This document shows, piece by piece, positions 16,480 through 25,257 of a stretch of DNA of 64,000 bases. The position numbers and the translations under genes are program-made. Source of the stretch: Flavobacterium lindanitolerans (GTDB taxonomy: Bacteria; Bacteroidota; Bacteroidia; Flavobacteriales; Flavobacteriaceae); contig NZ_PJND01000007.1 in assembly GCF_002846575.1 (NCBI RefSeq), positions 682,001 to 746,000 of the forward strand, in the 5' to 3' direction. The notes beneath the pieces are model-generated. The model was not told the origin of the DNA. It did not search any database and saw nothing but the letters and a program-made list of their open reading frames with translations. The number at the start of each line of letters is the position of its first letter. Positions within the stretch are counted from its first letter, which is position 1.

Positions 16480-16980
16480 CTACTTCTTCAACTCCTCAAA
16501 CCATTCCTCAAAAACAGGGTAAACAAACTCTGAAATTTTCAGAATCGGGTTATAAAACAGCGAGTCATCAAGGGTTTTCTTTTCGGCAAACGTATTGTTG
16601 GAATTGATTTTTTGGAACAGTGCCAGCACAAAACTCAGAATCAGGCACATTTTCAGGACGCCAAAAACTCCTCCGGCAATTTTATTTAGCAGTCCCAAAC
16701 TTGCAAAATTGGCAATGGAAGTAAAGAATTTTGCCAGTAACGAAATACCGATAACTACACCAATAAAAGTCAGTACAAATGCCCAGATGGCAATGGTTTT
16801 TGGATTCCAGGAAAATACATCTGCTAAAAATTCAGCTGTAATGAAAGAAAACTTTATCGCAATATAAATTCCTAAAAGTAGCGAAACCAAAGAAGCAAAC
16901 TCTACAAAAAGCCCATTCCAAAGCCCTCTGATTAAACCATAGGCTAAGAAAATGCCTAAAATAATATCTAAAAATCCCAT
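16480..16980 (-). CDS. CvpA family membrane protein
   Basis: 166 residues from the ATG at 16978-16980, which gives the family's N-terminus MGFLDIILGIFLAYGLIRG; a longer frame to 17028 would put 16 extra residues before the first helix. Four hydrophobic helices are visible at about 3-20, 22-42, 64-86 and 100-124. The motif GLWNGLFVEFASLVSLLLG is typical of CvpA (colicin V production) proteins, inner-membrane proteins linked to envelope integrity and small-molecule import. It is convergent to the bat operon and divergent from the next gene. Confidence 0.85.
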   Translation of the reverse strand: MGFLDIILGIFLAYGLIRGLWNGLFVEFASLVSLLLGIYIAIKFSFITAEFLADVFSWNPKTIAIWAFVLTFIGVVIGISLLAKFFTSIANFASLGLLNKIAGGVFGVLKMCLILSFVLALFQKINSNNTFAEKKTLDDSLFYNPILKISEFVYPVFEEWFEELKK

Positions 16981-17040
16981 CAAAAAATAATAAGCAGCCA
17001 AGATAGATGACTTTGCATAGAAAAACAAAAATCAACAATG

Positions 17041-17048
17041 TATCTTTG
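17041..17048 (+). promoter_or_regulatory. Predicted -7 box (TATCTTTG)
   Basis: TATCTTTG fits TAnnTTTG and lies 62 bp before the gene at 17111. TTTG at 17012-17015 is a possible -33 element, though 25 bp away, slightly longer than usual. Confidence 0.5.
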
Positions 17049-17110
17049 CAGATTAAATTCACAATTTGAATGGAAGATTTCTGTTCGTAACTTAAAAAAC
17101 TAAGATTCAA

Positions 17111-17470
17111 ATGTCTAGAGATATACAATTAAAACAACGCTGGGAAAAAGTCGTCAGTCTTTTATCCCACCAATTTGCCGAAGGCGATGATGAGCTCGAT
17201 TTGGACTCCATCATTTACCTTATCGGAGTACAGGAACTGGGAAAGGTTCATAATAAATTCAAAAAAGATGAAAAGGTAAACCTGATGCATATTGCCATAT
17301 GCCGCCTGCTGGAGCCTTACGGATTCTATGAATTTGATTATTTTGACAATGAAGGATGGCCACATTATAAGATAAAAGAAGAACTGCCACCATTGAAAGC
17401 AGGTGAGCAATCCGTACTAATGAAAGAAGCCATTGTGAATTATTTTCTGGAAAGAGAATTTATCGATTAG
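17111..17470 (+). CDS. Conserved hypothetical protein
   Basis: 119 residues, acidic and soluble, with no signal peptide or membrane segment. The sequence (HQFAEGDDELDLDSIIYLIGVQ in part, FYEFDYFDNEGWPHYK) looks like a well-conserved small Flavobacteriia protein found beside pheS; that context statement is from memory. No catalytic motif is seen and the function is unknown. A hairpin terminator follows within 15 bp. Confidence 0.85.
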   Translation: MSRDIQLKQRWEKVVSLLSHQFAEGDDELDLDSIIYLIGVQELGKVHNKFKKDEKVNLMHIAICRLLEPYGFYEFDYFDNEGWPHYKIKEELPPLKAGEQSVLMKEAIVNYFLEREFID

Positions 17471-17481
17471 AGATTGCGAAA

Positions 17482-17505
17482 CGTTCTTTCAGAACGGGCT
17501 TTTTT
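17482..17505 (+). terminator. Terminator upstream of pheS
   Basis: CGTTCT TTC AGAACG forms a 6-bp stem followed by GGCTTTTTT. pheS begins 41 bp further on and therefore probably has its own promoter or relies on readthrough. Confidence 0.6.
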
Positions 17506-17545
17506 CAGGGAAAAAATATTAAATTTGCACCTTTACTAAAAGAAG

Positions 17546-18565
17546 ATGATAGACAAGATTAAAGAATATATTGGCGAAGTAGAAGCGTTTCAAACCCAAA
17601 ATAAAGAGGAACTGGAAGCTTTCAGAATAAAATTTCTTGGGAGCAAAGGCCTTATAAAAGATTTTTTCGCCGAGTTCAAAAATGTTCCTAACGAACAGAA
17701 AAAAGAATTCGGGCAGGTAATCAATCAGTTGAAAACTACGGCTGAAGATAAGCTAAAATCCATTCAGGAATTGTTTGAAAGCAAGGAAGAAACCATAGGC
17801 ATCTATGGCGATTTGACGCGTCCGGCAGAACCTGTAAAGATAGGTTCGCGCCATCCTATTTCTTTGGTTAAAAATCAGATTGTAGATATTTTTTCTAACA
17901 TTGGTTTCAACGTTTCTGAAGGTCCGGAAATTGAAGACGACTGGCATAACTTCACAGCATTGAATCTTCCGGAATATCATCCGGCAAGAGACATGCAGGA
18001 TACTTTTTTTATCCAGACTAACCCGGATATCCTGTTGAGAACACATACATCATCAGTTCAGGTGCGTTATATGGAAGAAAACAAACCGCCAATCCGAACG
18101 ATTTCTCCGGGACGTGTTTTCAGAAATGAAGCCGTTTCTTCGCGTTCGCACTGTATTTTCCACCAGGTGGAAGGTTTGTACATCGATAAAGATGTTTCGT
18201 TTGCCGACCTGAAACAGACGCTTTTATATTTTACAAAAGAAATGTTCGGGAAATCAAAAATCCGTTTGCGTCCGTCTTATTTCCCGTTTACGGAACCAAG
18301 TGCGGAGATTGATATCTACTGGGGATTAAAAACCGAAACCGACTACAGAATTACCAAAGGAACCGGTTGGCTTGAAATTGGTGGTTGCGGAATGGTTGAC
18401 CCTAATGTGCTGAAAAACTGTGGTATCAATGCAGATGAATTTACAGGTTTCGCCTTTGGAATGGGTGTTGAAAGAATAGCAATGCTGCTGCACCAAATTG
18501 GCGACATCAGGATGTTCTATGAAAACGACGTACGATTCCTGGAACAATTTAAATCTTCTATTTAA
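17546..18565 (+). CDS. pheS: Phenylalanine--tRNA ligase alpha subunit
   Basis: 339 residues, full length. The N-terminal coiled coil has the signature FLGSKGLIKDFF at about 29-40. The class II catalytic core carries motif 2 (SPGRVFRNEAVSSRSHCIFH in part, with FHQVEGL) and motif 3 (GFAFGMGVERIAML) near the C-terminus. It charges tRNA-Phe as an alpha2-beta2 enzyme; pheT is not in this window. Confidence 0.97.
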   Translation: MIDKIKEYIGEVEAFQTQNKEELEAFRIKFLGSKGLIKDFFAEFKNVPNEQKKEFGQVINQLKTTAEDKLKSIQELFESKEETIGIYGDLTRPAEPVKIGSRHPISLVKNQIVDIFSNIGFNVSEGPEIEDDWHNFTALNLPEYHPARDMQDTFFIQTNPDILLRTHTSSVQVRYMEENKPPIRTISPGRVFRNEAVSSRSHCIFHQVEGLYIDKDVSFADLKQTLLYFTKEMFGKSKIRLRPSYFPFTEPSAEIDIYWGLKTETDYRITKGTGWLEIGGCGMVDPNVLKNCGINADEFTGFAFGMGVERIAMLLHQIGDIRMFYENDVRFLEQFKSSI

Positions 18566-18691
18566 GTCGTAAAGTTCATAAAGTCATAAAGTCATAAAGT
18601 CATAAAGTCGAAAGTTGGAAAGTAATTGTCTAAAAAAAGACTAATTACTTTCCACTATTCACTTTCCACTTTCCACTATCAACTATCCACT
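18566..18691. repeat. Short-period repeat and hairpin between pheS and the next gene
   Basis: TCATAAAG is repeated four times in tandem (18579-18608 region), followed by GGAAAGTAATTGTC, a run of A, and GACTAATTACTTTCC, which form a strong hairpin. Then come ACTTTCCACT words and ACTATCAACTATCCACT. The last words match the gap at 8291-8417. Confidence 0.7.
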
Positions 18692-19099
18692 ATGAAAAAA
18701 GATATCGTTATCCCAAAAGTAGAAAACGTTTTCCTAGCCGCCGTTCAGGAATGGAACGACGACTTTATGGAAAAAGTATGGTATGTTTATTTGGTCAATG
18801 ACAGTGATTTTGATTTGGATAGTGTCATGGTCGTATCAAAGGCCTTCGGAACCATTGATGGCGAAATGAAAAAAACATCACTTTTACGCCATGCCTTTAC
18901 GCAGGTTCCTGCAGTTTCTGTAGTAAAAGTAGAAATGGTTGAAAAGAGCGTTTTGGCTCTTAACAACGAATTCATGGTTACTTATTTTATAGGAAACACC
19001 CTGTATGATAAGAAATTCATTTTCCGTACAAATACTATCAACGAGCGCGCTACAGAAGAAGTGCCGATTTTATTTGTAAACGGAGTTATCGTCAGATAA
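18692..19099 (+). CDS. Conserved hypothetical protein downstream of pheS
   Basis: 135 residues from the ATG at 18692 (KKDIVIPKVENVFLAAVQEW). A frame open to 18626 would translate the intergenic repeat into 22 extra low-complexity residues, so the internal start is preferred. The protein is a small soluble alpha/beta protein with no recognised motif. It ends 1 bp from the convergent ankyrin gene. Confidence 0.8.
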   Translation: MKKDIVIPKVENVFLAAVQEWNDDFMEKVWYVYLVNDSDFDLDSVMVVSKAFGTIDGEMKKTSLLRHAFTQVPAVSVVKVEMVEKSVLALNNEFMVTYFIGNTLYDKKFIFRTNTINERATEEVPILFVNGVIVR

Positions 19100-19100
19100 A

Positions 19101-20444
19101 TCAGCCTTTCAAAATCTTAGCCTTTTCAACATCAAATTCTTCCTGCGATAAAATTCCGGCATCCAAAAGCTCTTTCAGGTCTAATAAGGCTTGCTTTTTT
19201 GAAGCCATATCAACAGGAGCGGAAGCTGGTGCGGGTTCTGTTTTCGTACTATTTGGATTAGCAGTGTTTGACGGACTGTATTTTAGCAACAGTTCCGTAA
19301 TTTCATTAAATCCCTTGATGTTGGAATAATCAATCGCTTTCTGTTCTTTTGCGTTTACTACAGAAGCATCTGCTTCTTTTTCCAAAAGCAGTTTTACCAT
19401 ATCTTTTTTGCCGTTAGCTGCTGCATAATGCAAAGCCGTATTGCCACTTTCATCCTGTATGTTGATATTGGCATCCTTATCCAAAAGCAATTTGACCATA
19501 CTCACATGGCCGCTTTTTGCGGCAACATGCAGCAAGCTTTCGCCACCATAACCATAAGATGTGTCTAATGAAAAACTACTCGAAATACTAAGACTGTCGG
19601 CCGTTTCCACCCAATCCAGATAAGAATACATGGACGTTTCGTTTCCGGTCACGGGTTTGGAATAATTAACATCGACACCATTATTTATAAAAAGCTCGAC
19701 AATTTCTTTTTGGTTGTTGGAACAGGCATACCATATTGGTGACAATCCGTTTTGGGAAGAAACAAAAATGTCGGCTCCTTTTTCCGTTAAGAGTTTCGTC
19801 AGCATGCGGTTGCTGTCATAGCAGGCCAAAAGCAAAGCGCTTTCGCCGGCATGATTGATATGGTTAATAGCAGCTCCATTTTCCAAAAGCAGTTCGACCA
19901 TGGGCTGGTTTTTTGATTTGACGGCAAACAGCAAAGGTGAATTGCCCTGTTTGTTGGTCGTATTGACATCGGCTCCGTTTTCTAATAATTTTTTGACAAT
20001 CGCTGCATTTCTCCAACTGGCTGCTATAAGAAGCGGGGTTTCGGCTTCATTATTTTCTATATCAGCATTTACGCCCTGTTCAAGCAGTTTTTCTAAAACC
20101 TCAATTTGTCCGGTTTGGGCTGTAAGATGCAAAAGACTGTTTCCTTTGAAATCTTTGACGTCTGTTTTGGCGCCTTTTTCCAATAAGAATAATGCCGTCT
20201 GCTTTTGTTTTTGCAAACAGGCAAAATAGAAAGGCGTTTCACCGGCGTGGTCTTCATAATCAATAGCGGCTCCTTCGCTAATGAGTATCTGTACAAGGTC
20301 AAGATAACCATGATGGGCTGCATAATGCAATGCAGTTCTGCCTTTTTCATCAGTATAGGTTACATCAACTTCTTTGTTGGCTAATAAAAGTTCTGCTATT
20401 TTTCTTTTTCCGCTTTCGCAAGCGATTATAAATGACATTGACAT
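19101..20444 (-). CDS. Ankyrin repeat protein with C-terminal SHOCT domain
   Basis: 447 residues. About eleven to twelve ankyrin repeats run from residue 1 to 390, with the usual motifs such as GRTALHYAAHHGYLDLVQIL and GNTALHYAAANGKKDMVKLL. After a Pro/Ala/Ser linker, the last 35 residues (LLDLKELLDAGILSQEEFDV) form a SHOCT domain, a short helix pair often at the end of oligomerising proteins. There is no signal peptide, so it is probably a cytoplasmic scaffold. It lies 13 bp downstream of a second ankyrin gene. Confidence 0.92.
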   Translation of the reverse strand: MSMSFIIACESGKRKIAELLLANKEVDVTYTDEKGRTALHYAAHHGYLDLVQILISEGAAIDYEDHAGETPFYFACLQKQKQTALFLLEKGAKTDVKDFKGNSLLHLTAQTGQIEVLEKLLEQGVNADIENNEAETPLLIAASWRNAAIVKKLLENGADVNTTNKQGNSPLLFAVKSKNQPMVELLLENGAAINHINHAGESALLLACYDSNRMLTKLLTEKGADIFVSSQNGLSPIWYACSNNQKEIVELFINNGVDVNYSKPVTGNETSMYSYLDWVETADSLSISSSFSLDTSYGYGGESLLHVAAKSGHVSMVKLLLDKDANINIQDESGNTALHYAAANGKKDMVKLLLEKEADASVVNAKEQKAIDYSNIKGFNEITELLLKYSPSNTANPNSTKTEPAPASAPVDMASKKQALLDLKELLDAGILSQEEFDVEKAKILKG

Positions 20445-20457
20445 GGTTCGTTTCGGA

Positions 20458-21627
20458 TTAGGATTGCTTTATCAGCAGTTCAACGGTTTTTATTTTCAGG
20501 TTATCATCAGACGCGAGATTCAGGGCCGTCTGGTCTTTGTCGTTTGTGATTGTGACATCGGCACCGTTTTCAAGCAAAAGCTTTACTTTTCGGTACATTT
20601 CCTTTGCTTTTTCAGCATCATAATTCACATTGTAGGCACAAACTTTATGCAATAATGTATTTCCGTTATTGTCCTGACGATTAATGTCGATGGCTCCGGT
20701 TTCTATAATAGTTTGAAGTACTTCCGGTTTTTTTTCAGCGATGAGGTCGGCTGGCATTGTGTCCCGGCCATAATAAATGCTGGTTTGGTATATATCTGCT
20801 CCATCATCAATGAGCTTTCGTAATAATTCCAGACTTTTTTCTGAAGTATCATACATCATTCGCATGTATTCAAACAAAAGCGTTACCTGGTCGCTGTTGA
20901 GCAGGTCAAATTGAGGTATGTCGTAATTTCGAAGTAAATCGTACAACCTGACATCTAGTTTATGGGCTACGGCATAGAAAAAGGCCGTATTTCCATTTTT
21001 ATCGGCATGATTAGGATTGGCTCCATTTTGCAGAAGAAGCTCAAGATATTCGTTTCTGTTGAATTCTATGGCTGTAATCAAAGGTGTTTTCTGCACAATG
21101 TTCTGAGCATTGACATCCAAACCTTCCTGTATCAGAAATTCAAGATACGAAAGGGAAAGTTCGGGTTTCATCAGATTGGTTTTTATAACCTGATGCAGGA
21201 AATTTTCTTCGGCATTGTTCTTGAAGTTTACATTACATCCCGTTTCTGCCAGTATTTTAATACTTTCGAGACTGGCGCCTTTCTCGAAAAAGTAGCCAAT
21301 GAGAGTTTTGGCACCCACTTCATCGTTTATATTGTCAAATTTTGAAATAAATTCCCTGAAAAAATCAAAAGATTCATCATCTGTCTGCAGGCCCCTCACG
21401 ACGCTTTGGAAAATGCTTTTATCAAAACTGTCAAATTCATAGACGTCAGTTTCAATAACACCATTTTCTAAAAAGAGGCGGATAATTTCAAATTGTTTTT
21501 GCTGAAATAGTCTGTCAAAAATGCCTGACTTACTGTATTCGTTTAGTGTTTTTGGAAGTTTTTCGCCATTGGCAACATGGTCTAAAACTTCGGAGAATTT
21601 TCCCGAGTTTAAAAGTTGTTCTAACAT
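20458..21627 (-). CDS. Ankyrin repeat protein
   Basis: 389 residues. The first 90 residues are helical and lack clear repeats. Ankyrin units then run from about residue 105 to the end (NAQNIVQKTPLITAIEFNRN, DKNGNTAFFYAVAHK, NGNTLLHKVCAYNV, DKDQTALNLASDD). It is the upstream member of a two-gene ankyrin operon. No partner or target can be named. Confidence 0.9.
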   Translation of the reverse strand: MLEQLLNSGKFSEVLDHVANGEKLPKTLNEYSKSGIFDRLFQQKQFEIIRLFLENGVIETDVYEFDSFDKSIFQSVVRGLQTDDESFDFFREFISKFDNINDEVGAKTLIGYFFEKGASLESIKILAETGCNVNFKNNAEENFLHQVIKTNLMKPELSLSYLEFLIQEGLDVNAQNIVQKTPLITAIEFNRNEYLELLLQNGANPNHADKNGNTAFFYAVAHKLDVRLYDLLRNYDIPQFDLLNSDQVTLLFEYMRMMYDTSEKSLELLRKLIDDGADIYQTSIYYGRDTMPADLIAEKKPEVLQTIIETGAIDINRQDNNGNTLLHKVCAYNVNYDAEKAKEMYRKVKLLLENGADVTITNDKDQTALNLASDDNLKIKTVELLIKQS

Positions 21628-21709
21628 AAGGTTGTATGGTTATTATTTATCATAATTACGAAAAATAATAACACAAGCCGAGAACTTTCACTTTATTTTC
21701 ACAAATAGA

Positions 21710-22708
21710 CTATTTTTCTTCTTTTACAGGAAAAGCCAAAGAAGCCATTACAGACAAAATCAGTACGCTTCCTACTACAGTCAGTGAAGTTGGTGATGAG
21801 ATATGGTAAAAAGGCTGTACAAGCATTTTTACACCTATAAAAGCCAGGATAATTGCCAGTCCGTACTTTAGTCGGCTGAACATATACATAAAGTTGGCCA
21901 ACAGGAAATATAAAGCCCTAAGTCCTAAGATGGCAAAAATGTTTGAAGTATAAAGGATAAACGGATCGTTTGGTGCTATCGCAAAAATAGCCGGAATAGA
22001 ATCGACTGCAAAAATCAAGTCAGTAAATTCGATAACAGCCACAACAACTAACAACGGTGTTGCCATTTTGACTCCGTTTTCTACCGTAAAAAACTTATCG
22101 CCATCATAATTTTCAGAAACTTTGAAGAATCGGTGTACCAATTTGGCTCCCGGGCTTTTTGTAAAATCTTTGTTTTCGTCATTGTCTTCTTTTGAAAACC
22201 ACGATTTGAATCCTGCGAAAACAAGGAAAAACCCAAAGACCGATAAGACAACATTAATGCTGACGAGCTTTCCAAAAATATTCATTTCAGGAAGATAGGT
22301 CATATTGATAAGCTCTACGCCGGAGAAAATAAAAATCGCCCTGAAAATCAAAGCCCCGATAATTCCCCAAAACAGGACTTTATGGTGCAAATGTTTCGGA
22401 ACATTAAAAAAACCAAAAACCAGAATGAAAACAAAAAGGTTATCGACAGAAAGCGCTTTTTCAATCCAGTAAGCCGATTGGAACTGCGTGAACTGCTCTA
22501 TTCCCATCAAATAATAAATCACGCCGCTAAAGCCCATAGCTAACGAAATCCATACAATTGACCAGATAGCCGCTTCCTTGTTCGAAACGACATGGCTTTT
22601 TTTGTTGAACACTCCTAAATCAAGAAGCAGCATAATGATGATAACAACAGAAAATGCGGTCAGGATTCCGGGATGATTGACTAGATGGTCGACGCCGTTG
22701 TTTTGCAT
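21710..22708 (-). CDS. TerC family integral membrane protein (Alx-like)
   Basis: 332 residues with seven to nine predicted membrane helices. The TerC signature is the paired acidic motifs SVDNLFVFILVFGFF near residue 88 and FAVDSIPAIFAI near residue 235. Family members (TerC, Alx) act in manganese or calcium export and in tellurite resistance. The full-length Alx-type form with the central Glu-rich cytoplasmic loop is present. It follows gpsA by 8 bp on the same strand. Confidence 0.93.
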   Translation of the reverse strand: MQNNGVDHLVNHPGILTAFSVVIIIMLLLDLGVFNKKSHVVSNKEAAIWSIVWISLAMGFSGVIYYLMGIEQFTQFQSAYWIEKALSVDNLFVFILVFGFFNVPKHLHHKVLFWGIIGALIFRAIFIFSGVELINMTYLPEMNIFGKLVSINVVLSVFGFFLVFAGFKSWFSKEDNDENKDFTKSPGAKLVHRFFKVSENYDGDKFFTVENGVKMATPLLVVVAVIEFTDLIFAVDSIPAIFAIAPNDPFILYTSNIFAILGLRALYFLLANFMYMFSRLKYGLAIILAFIGVKMLVQPFYHISSPTSLTVVGSVLILSVMASLAFPVKEEK

Positions 22709-22716
22709 GTCAGGAA

Positions 22717-23712
22717 TTAGTTAAGTTTTTCAGTTAGTTTTCTAAATACTTTTTTAGGTTCTTTTCCTTCATATAAGATGCCATAAACTGCATCAATGAT
22801 TGGAGTTTTGGCGCGCAAGCCTTCATTTAGCTTGTAGGCACTGTTTGTGGCGTAATAGCCTTCGGCAACCATACTCATTTCCATCATGGCAGATTTTACG
22901 GTATAGCCTTTTCCAATCATGTTTCCAAACATTCTGTTTCTCGAAAATATAGAATATCCCGTAACCAATAAATCGCCCAGATAGGCAGAATCATTGATGT
23001 TTCGTTTCATTTTATGAACCTTTCGGATGAATTTTTTCATTTCGCGTATTGCGTTACTCATCAATAGCGCCTGAAAATTATCGCCATAACCCAAACCGTG
23101 GGCCATTCCGGCTGCAATAGCATAAATGTTTTTTAGCATGGCGGCATATTCTGTACCAATAATGTCGTCAGAAATTTTGGCTTTGATATAATTGCCGCTG
23201 AGGTTATTTGCCATAATTTTGGCCTTTTGCGAATCGCCACAAGCAATGGTCAGATAGGAAAGGCGTTCCATGGCAACTTCTTCAGCGTGACAAGGACCGG
23301 TTATAACCCCGATATTGTCATAAGGAATATTGTATTTTTCATGGAAATGCTCTCCAACAATAAGGCTGGTTTCCGGAACAATACCTTTAATGGCAGAAAA
23401 AATAATTTTTCCATCCAGGCTTTCTGTAAGATGCTCCAATTCGCCACTTAAAAAAGCTGAAGGAATAGCGAAAATAATATAATCGGCATATTTTACTGCT
23501 TCGTTTATATTACTGGTAAGTTTTAGTTTTTTGGTGTCAAATTCAACAGAACTGAGGTAATTCGGATTGTGTTTGAACTTTTTGATATGTTCAATCGCAC
23601 TTTCATTCCTCATATACCACGCAATCTCTTCGAGATTAACGCAAAGCATTTTTGCAATTGCTGTCGCCCAGCTTCCGCCGCCAATTACGGCAAATTTTGG
23701 ATGTTCATTCAT
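22717..23712 (-). CDS. gpsA: NAD(P)H-dependent glycerol-3-phosphate dehydrogenase
   Basis: 331 residues from the ATG at 23710-23712. The Rossmann motif is AVIGGGSWATA at about 8-18, the GpsA segment FAIPSAFL is near residue 85, and the catalytic Lys is in AAMLKNIYAIAAG (near 195). The enzyme makes sn-glycerol 3-phosphate from dihydroxyacetone phosphate for phospholipids. An in-frame ATG at 23733 exists, but it overlaps a TAnnTTTG box at 23731-23738, so the shorter start is preferred. Confidence 0.93.
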   Translation of the reverse strand: MNEHPKFAVIGGGSWATAIAKMLCVNLEEIAWYMRNESAIEHIKKFKHNPNYLSSVEFDTKKLKLTSNINEAVKYADYIIFAIPSAFLSGELEHLTESLDGKIIFSAIKGIVPETSLIVGEHFHEKYNIPYDNIGVITGPCHAEEVAMERLSYLTIACGDSQKAKIMANNLSGNYIKAKISDDIIGTEYAAMLKNIYAIAAGMAHGLGYGDNFQALLMSNAIREMKKFIRKVHKMKRNINDSAYLGDLLVTGYSIFSRNRMFGNMIGKGYTVKSAMMEMSMVAEGYYATNSAYKLNEGLRAKTPIIDAVYGILYEGKEPKKVFRKLTEKLN

Positions 23713-23730
23713 TTCGGTTCGTTTGTTTGC

Positions 23731-23738
23731 CAAAAATA
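23731..23738 (-). promoter_or_regulatory. Predicted -7 box (TATTTTTG) of gpsA
   Basis: The minus strand reads TATTTTTG, matching TAnnTTTG, about 19 bp before the preferred gpsA start. A -33 element is not clear. Confidence 0.5.
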
Positions 23739-23917
23739 CTCAAATAAGTGGTAATCGGAAATTAATTTCGCCCCTCTATTCTCTTTTTTGTCAGAAACCT
23801 ACTCCATAAAACGGACACAGCGATAATTTTAACTTAAAATTATGATTATCAATGCAATGCGGGATCATTGTTGCCGTTATTGATATTGAGTTGGTTAGAT
23901 TACAATATACGTTGCAA

Positions 23918-23939
23918 AATAATACGCCTTCGTATTATT
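23918..23939. terminator. Hairpin in the gap between the alcohol dehydrogenase and gpsA
   Basis: AATAATACG and CGTATTATT form a perfect 9-bp stem with a CCTT loop. The adjoining sequence has no long T run, so terminator function is only possible. The rest of 23739-23970 shows nothing recognisable. Confidence 0.4.
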
Positions 23940-23970
23940 AAGTTAGTTAAGATTTGTTTTTGGTGTTTTG

Positions 23971-24010
23971 AAAAAGGCACTCTTGAAAATTACTTTCAGG
24001 AGTGCCTTTT
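23971..24010 (-). terminator. Terminator of the alcohol dehydrogenase gene
   Basis: AAAAAGGCACTC pairs with GAGTGCCTTTT, and the stem continues through TGAAA/TTTCA around an ATTAC loop. It lies just 3' of the minus-strand gene ending at 24032, and on that strand it ends in a T run. Confidence 0.85.
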
Positions 24011-24031
24011 GACTTTAAAACGGGTGAACTC

Positions 24032-25192
24032 TTAATAGCTGAGTTCCACAATATTTTTTACTTTTTCAGGAGTAATGTTTTTCTTTTCTCCCAGGCCTTT
24101 CCAGCCTCTTTCTTCAAAACGTCGGGCTATGAAATCGGCTGTTTTTTCGTAGTCCTGTGTGTATTCAGACAATTTGGTCTGCATTCCCATTCTATGAAAA
24201 AATTCAACAGTTTTCTCAATAGCTTCAACAGCCATTTCATCTATAGTAGCATCGGCAACATTCCAGACTCTTTTGCCATATTGTGCCAGCTTATCTTTTT
24301 TAGTTTCAAACATGACGCGGTACAGATTTGGGCCAATAATAGCAAGTGTTCTGGCATGGTCTATTTCAAAAAGGGCAGTCAGTTCATGGCCAATCATATG
24401 CGTAGCCCAATCCGTAGGAACCCCTTTCTGGATTAGTCCGTTCAATGCCATCGTACAGCTCCACATATAATTAGACGCCAGTTTATAGTCGGTTGGATTT
24501 TCTACAACCTCCGGTCCGATTTCAATTAGGGTTTGCAGAATTCCTTCTGAAATTCTGTCCTGCAATAGTGCATCATGCGGATAGGTAAGATATTGCTCAA
24601 GAACGTGCGTGTAGGCATCAATAATCCCGTTTTGGATTTGTCTTTTTGGCAATGAAGCAACTACTTCAGGGTCGCAGATTGAAAATTTTGGGAATAGGGC
24701 AGGACCACCAAACGAAAGTTTTTCCTGAGTTTCGTTGATGGTGATTACCGCTCCCGAATTCATTTCGCTTGCAGTAGCCGGAAGCGTGAGAACTGTCCCA
24801 AACGGAACGGCATTGTCAAGAATCCGAATTCCTTTTTTTAGAATATCCATTGGCTTTCCGTCAAATTTTACGGCAGCCGAAATAAACTTGGTTCCATCAA
24901 TTACAGAACCGCCGCCTACAGCCAGTATAAAATCCAGTTGTTTTTCACGGATGATTTCTACGGCTTTCATCAAGGTTTCATAACGTGGATTGGGCTCAAT
25001 TCCTCCAAATTCAGTGATGTCATACCCGTGCAGTGCTTTTCGTACCTGGTCATAAACACCATTTTTGAAGATACTACCGCCACCATAAGTAATCAATACT
25101 TTTGCCTCTTTTGGGATGAGGTCGGAAATTTTTGCAATTTGTCCTTTCCCAAAAACCAATTGGGTAGGATTATATAATTCGAAGTTCAGCAT
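24032..25192 (-). CDS. Iron-containing alcohol dehydrogenase (YqhD-like)
   Basis: 386 residues, full length for group III metal-dependent alcohol dehydrogenases. The NADP-binding loop is YGGGSIFKNGVYDQV near residue 36, and GGGSVIDGTKFI is near residue 97. The metal ligands are in the DWATHMIGHELTALFEIDH region (about 255-275) with His residues spaced as in YqhD and BDH. It reduces aldehydes using NADPH; YqhD relatives help with short-chain and lipid-derived aldehydes. It lies 65 bp downstream of the DJ-1/PfpI gene on the same strand, with an inverted repeat between. Confidence 0.93.
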   Translation of the reverse strand: MLNFELYNPTQLVFGKGQIAKISDLIPKEAKVLITYGGGSIFKNGVYDQVRKALHGYDITEFGGIEPNPRYETLMKAVEIIREKQLDFILAVGGGSVIDGTKFISAAVKFDGKPMDILKKGIRILDNAVPFGTVLTLPATASEMNSGAVITINETQEKLSFGGPALFPKFSICDPEVVASLPKRQIQNGIIDAYTHVLEQYLTYPHDALLQDRISEGILQTLIEIGPEVVENPTDYKLASNYMWSCTMALNGLIQKGVPTDWATHMIGHELTALFEIDHARTLAIIGPNLYRVMFETKKDKLAQYGKRVWNVADATIDEMAVEAIEKTVEFFHRMGMQTKLSEYTQDYEKTADFIARRFEERGWKGLGEKKNITPEKVKNIVELSY

Positions 25193-25209
25193 AATTTTAA
25201 ATTTTATGT

Positions 25210-25232
25210 AAAATTACAAAACATGTAATTTT
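25210..25232. promoter_or_regulatory. Inverted repeat before the alcohol dehydrogenase
   Basis: AAAATTAC and GTAATTTT are exact 8-bp arms around AAAACAT, 18 bp before the start codon. It may be an operator or a weak terminator of the upstream gene. Confidence 0.4.
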
Positions 25233-25257
25233 TGCTGTCGTAAAAGTCTGTTAACAA

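Noticed and set aside
18579..18608. Four TCATAAAG tandem repeats as a possible CRISPR or iteron array
   Set aside because: The 8-bp period has no spacers, there are no cas or replication genes, and it is better seen as part of a slippage-prone intergenic hairpin.
18626..18691. N-terminal extension of the gene downstream of pheS
   Set aside because: The extra 22 residues are a translation of the intergenic repeat; the ATG at 18692 fits better.
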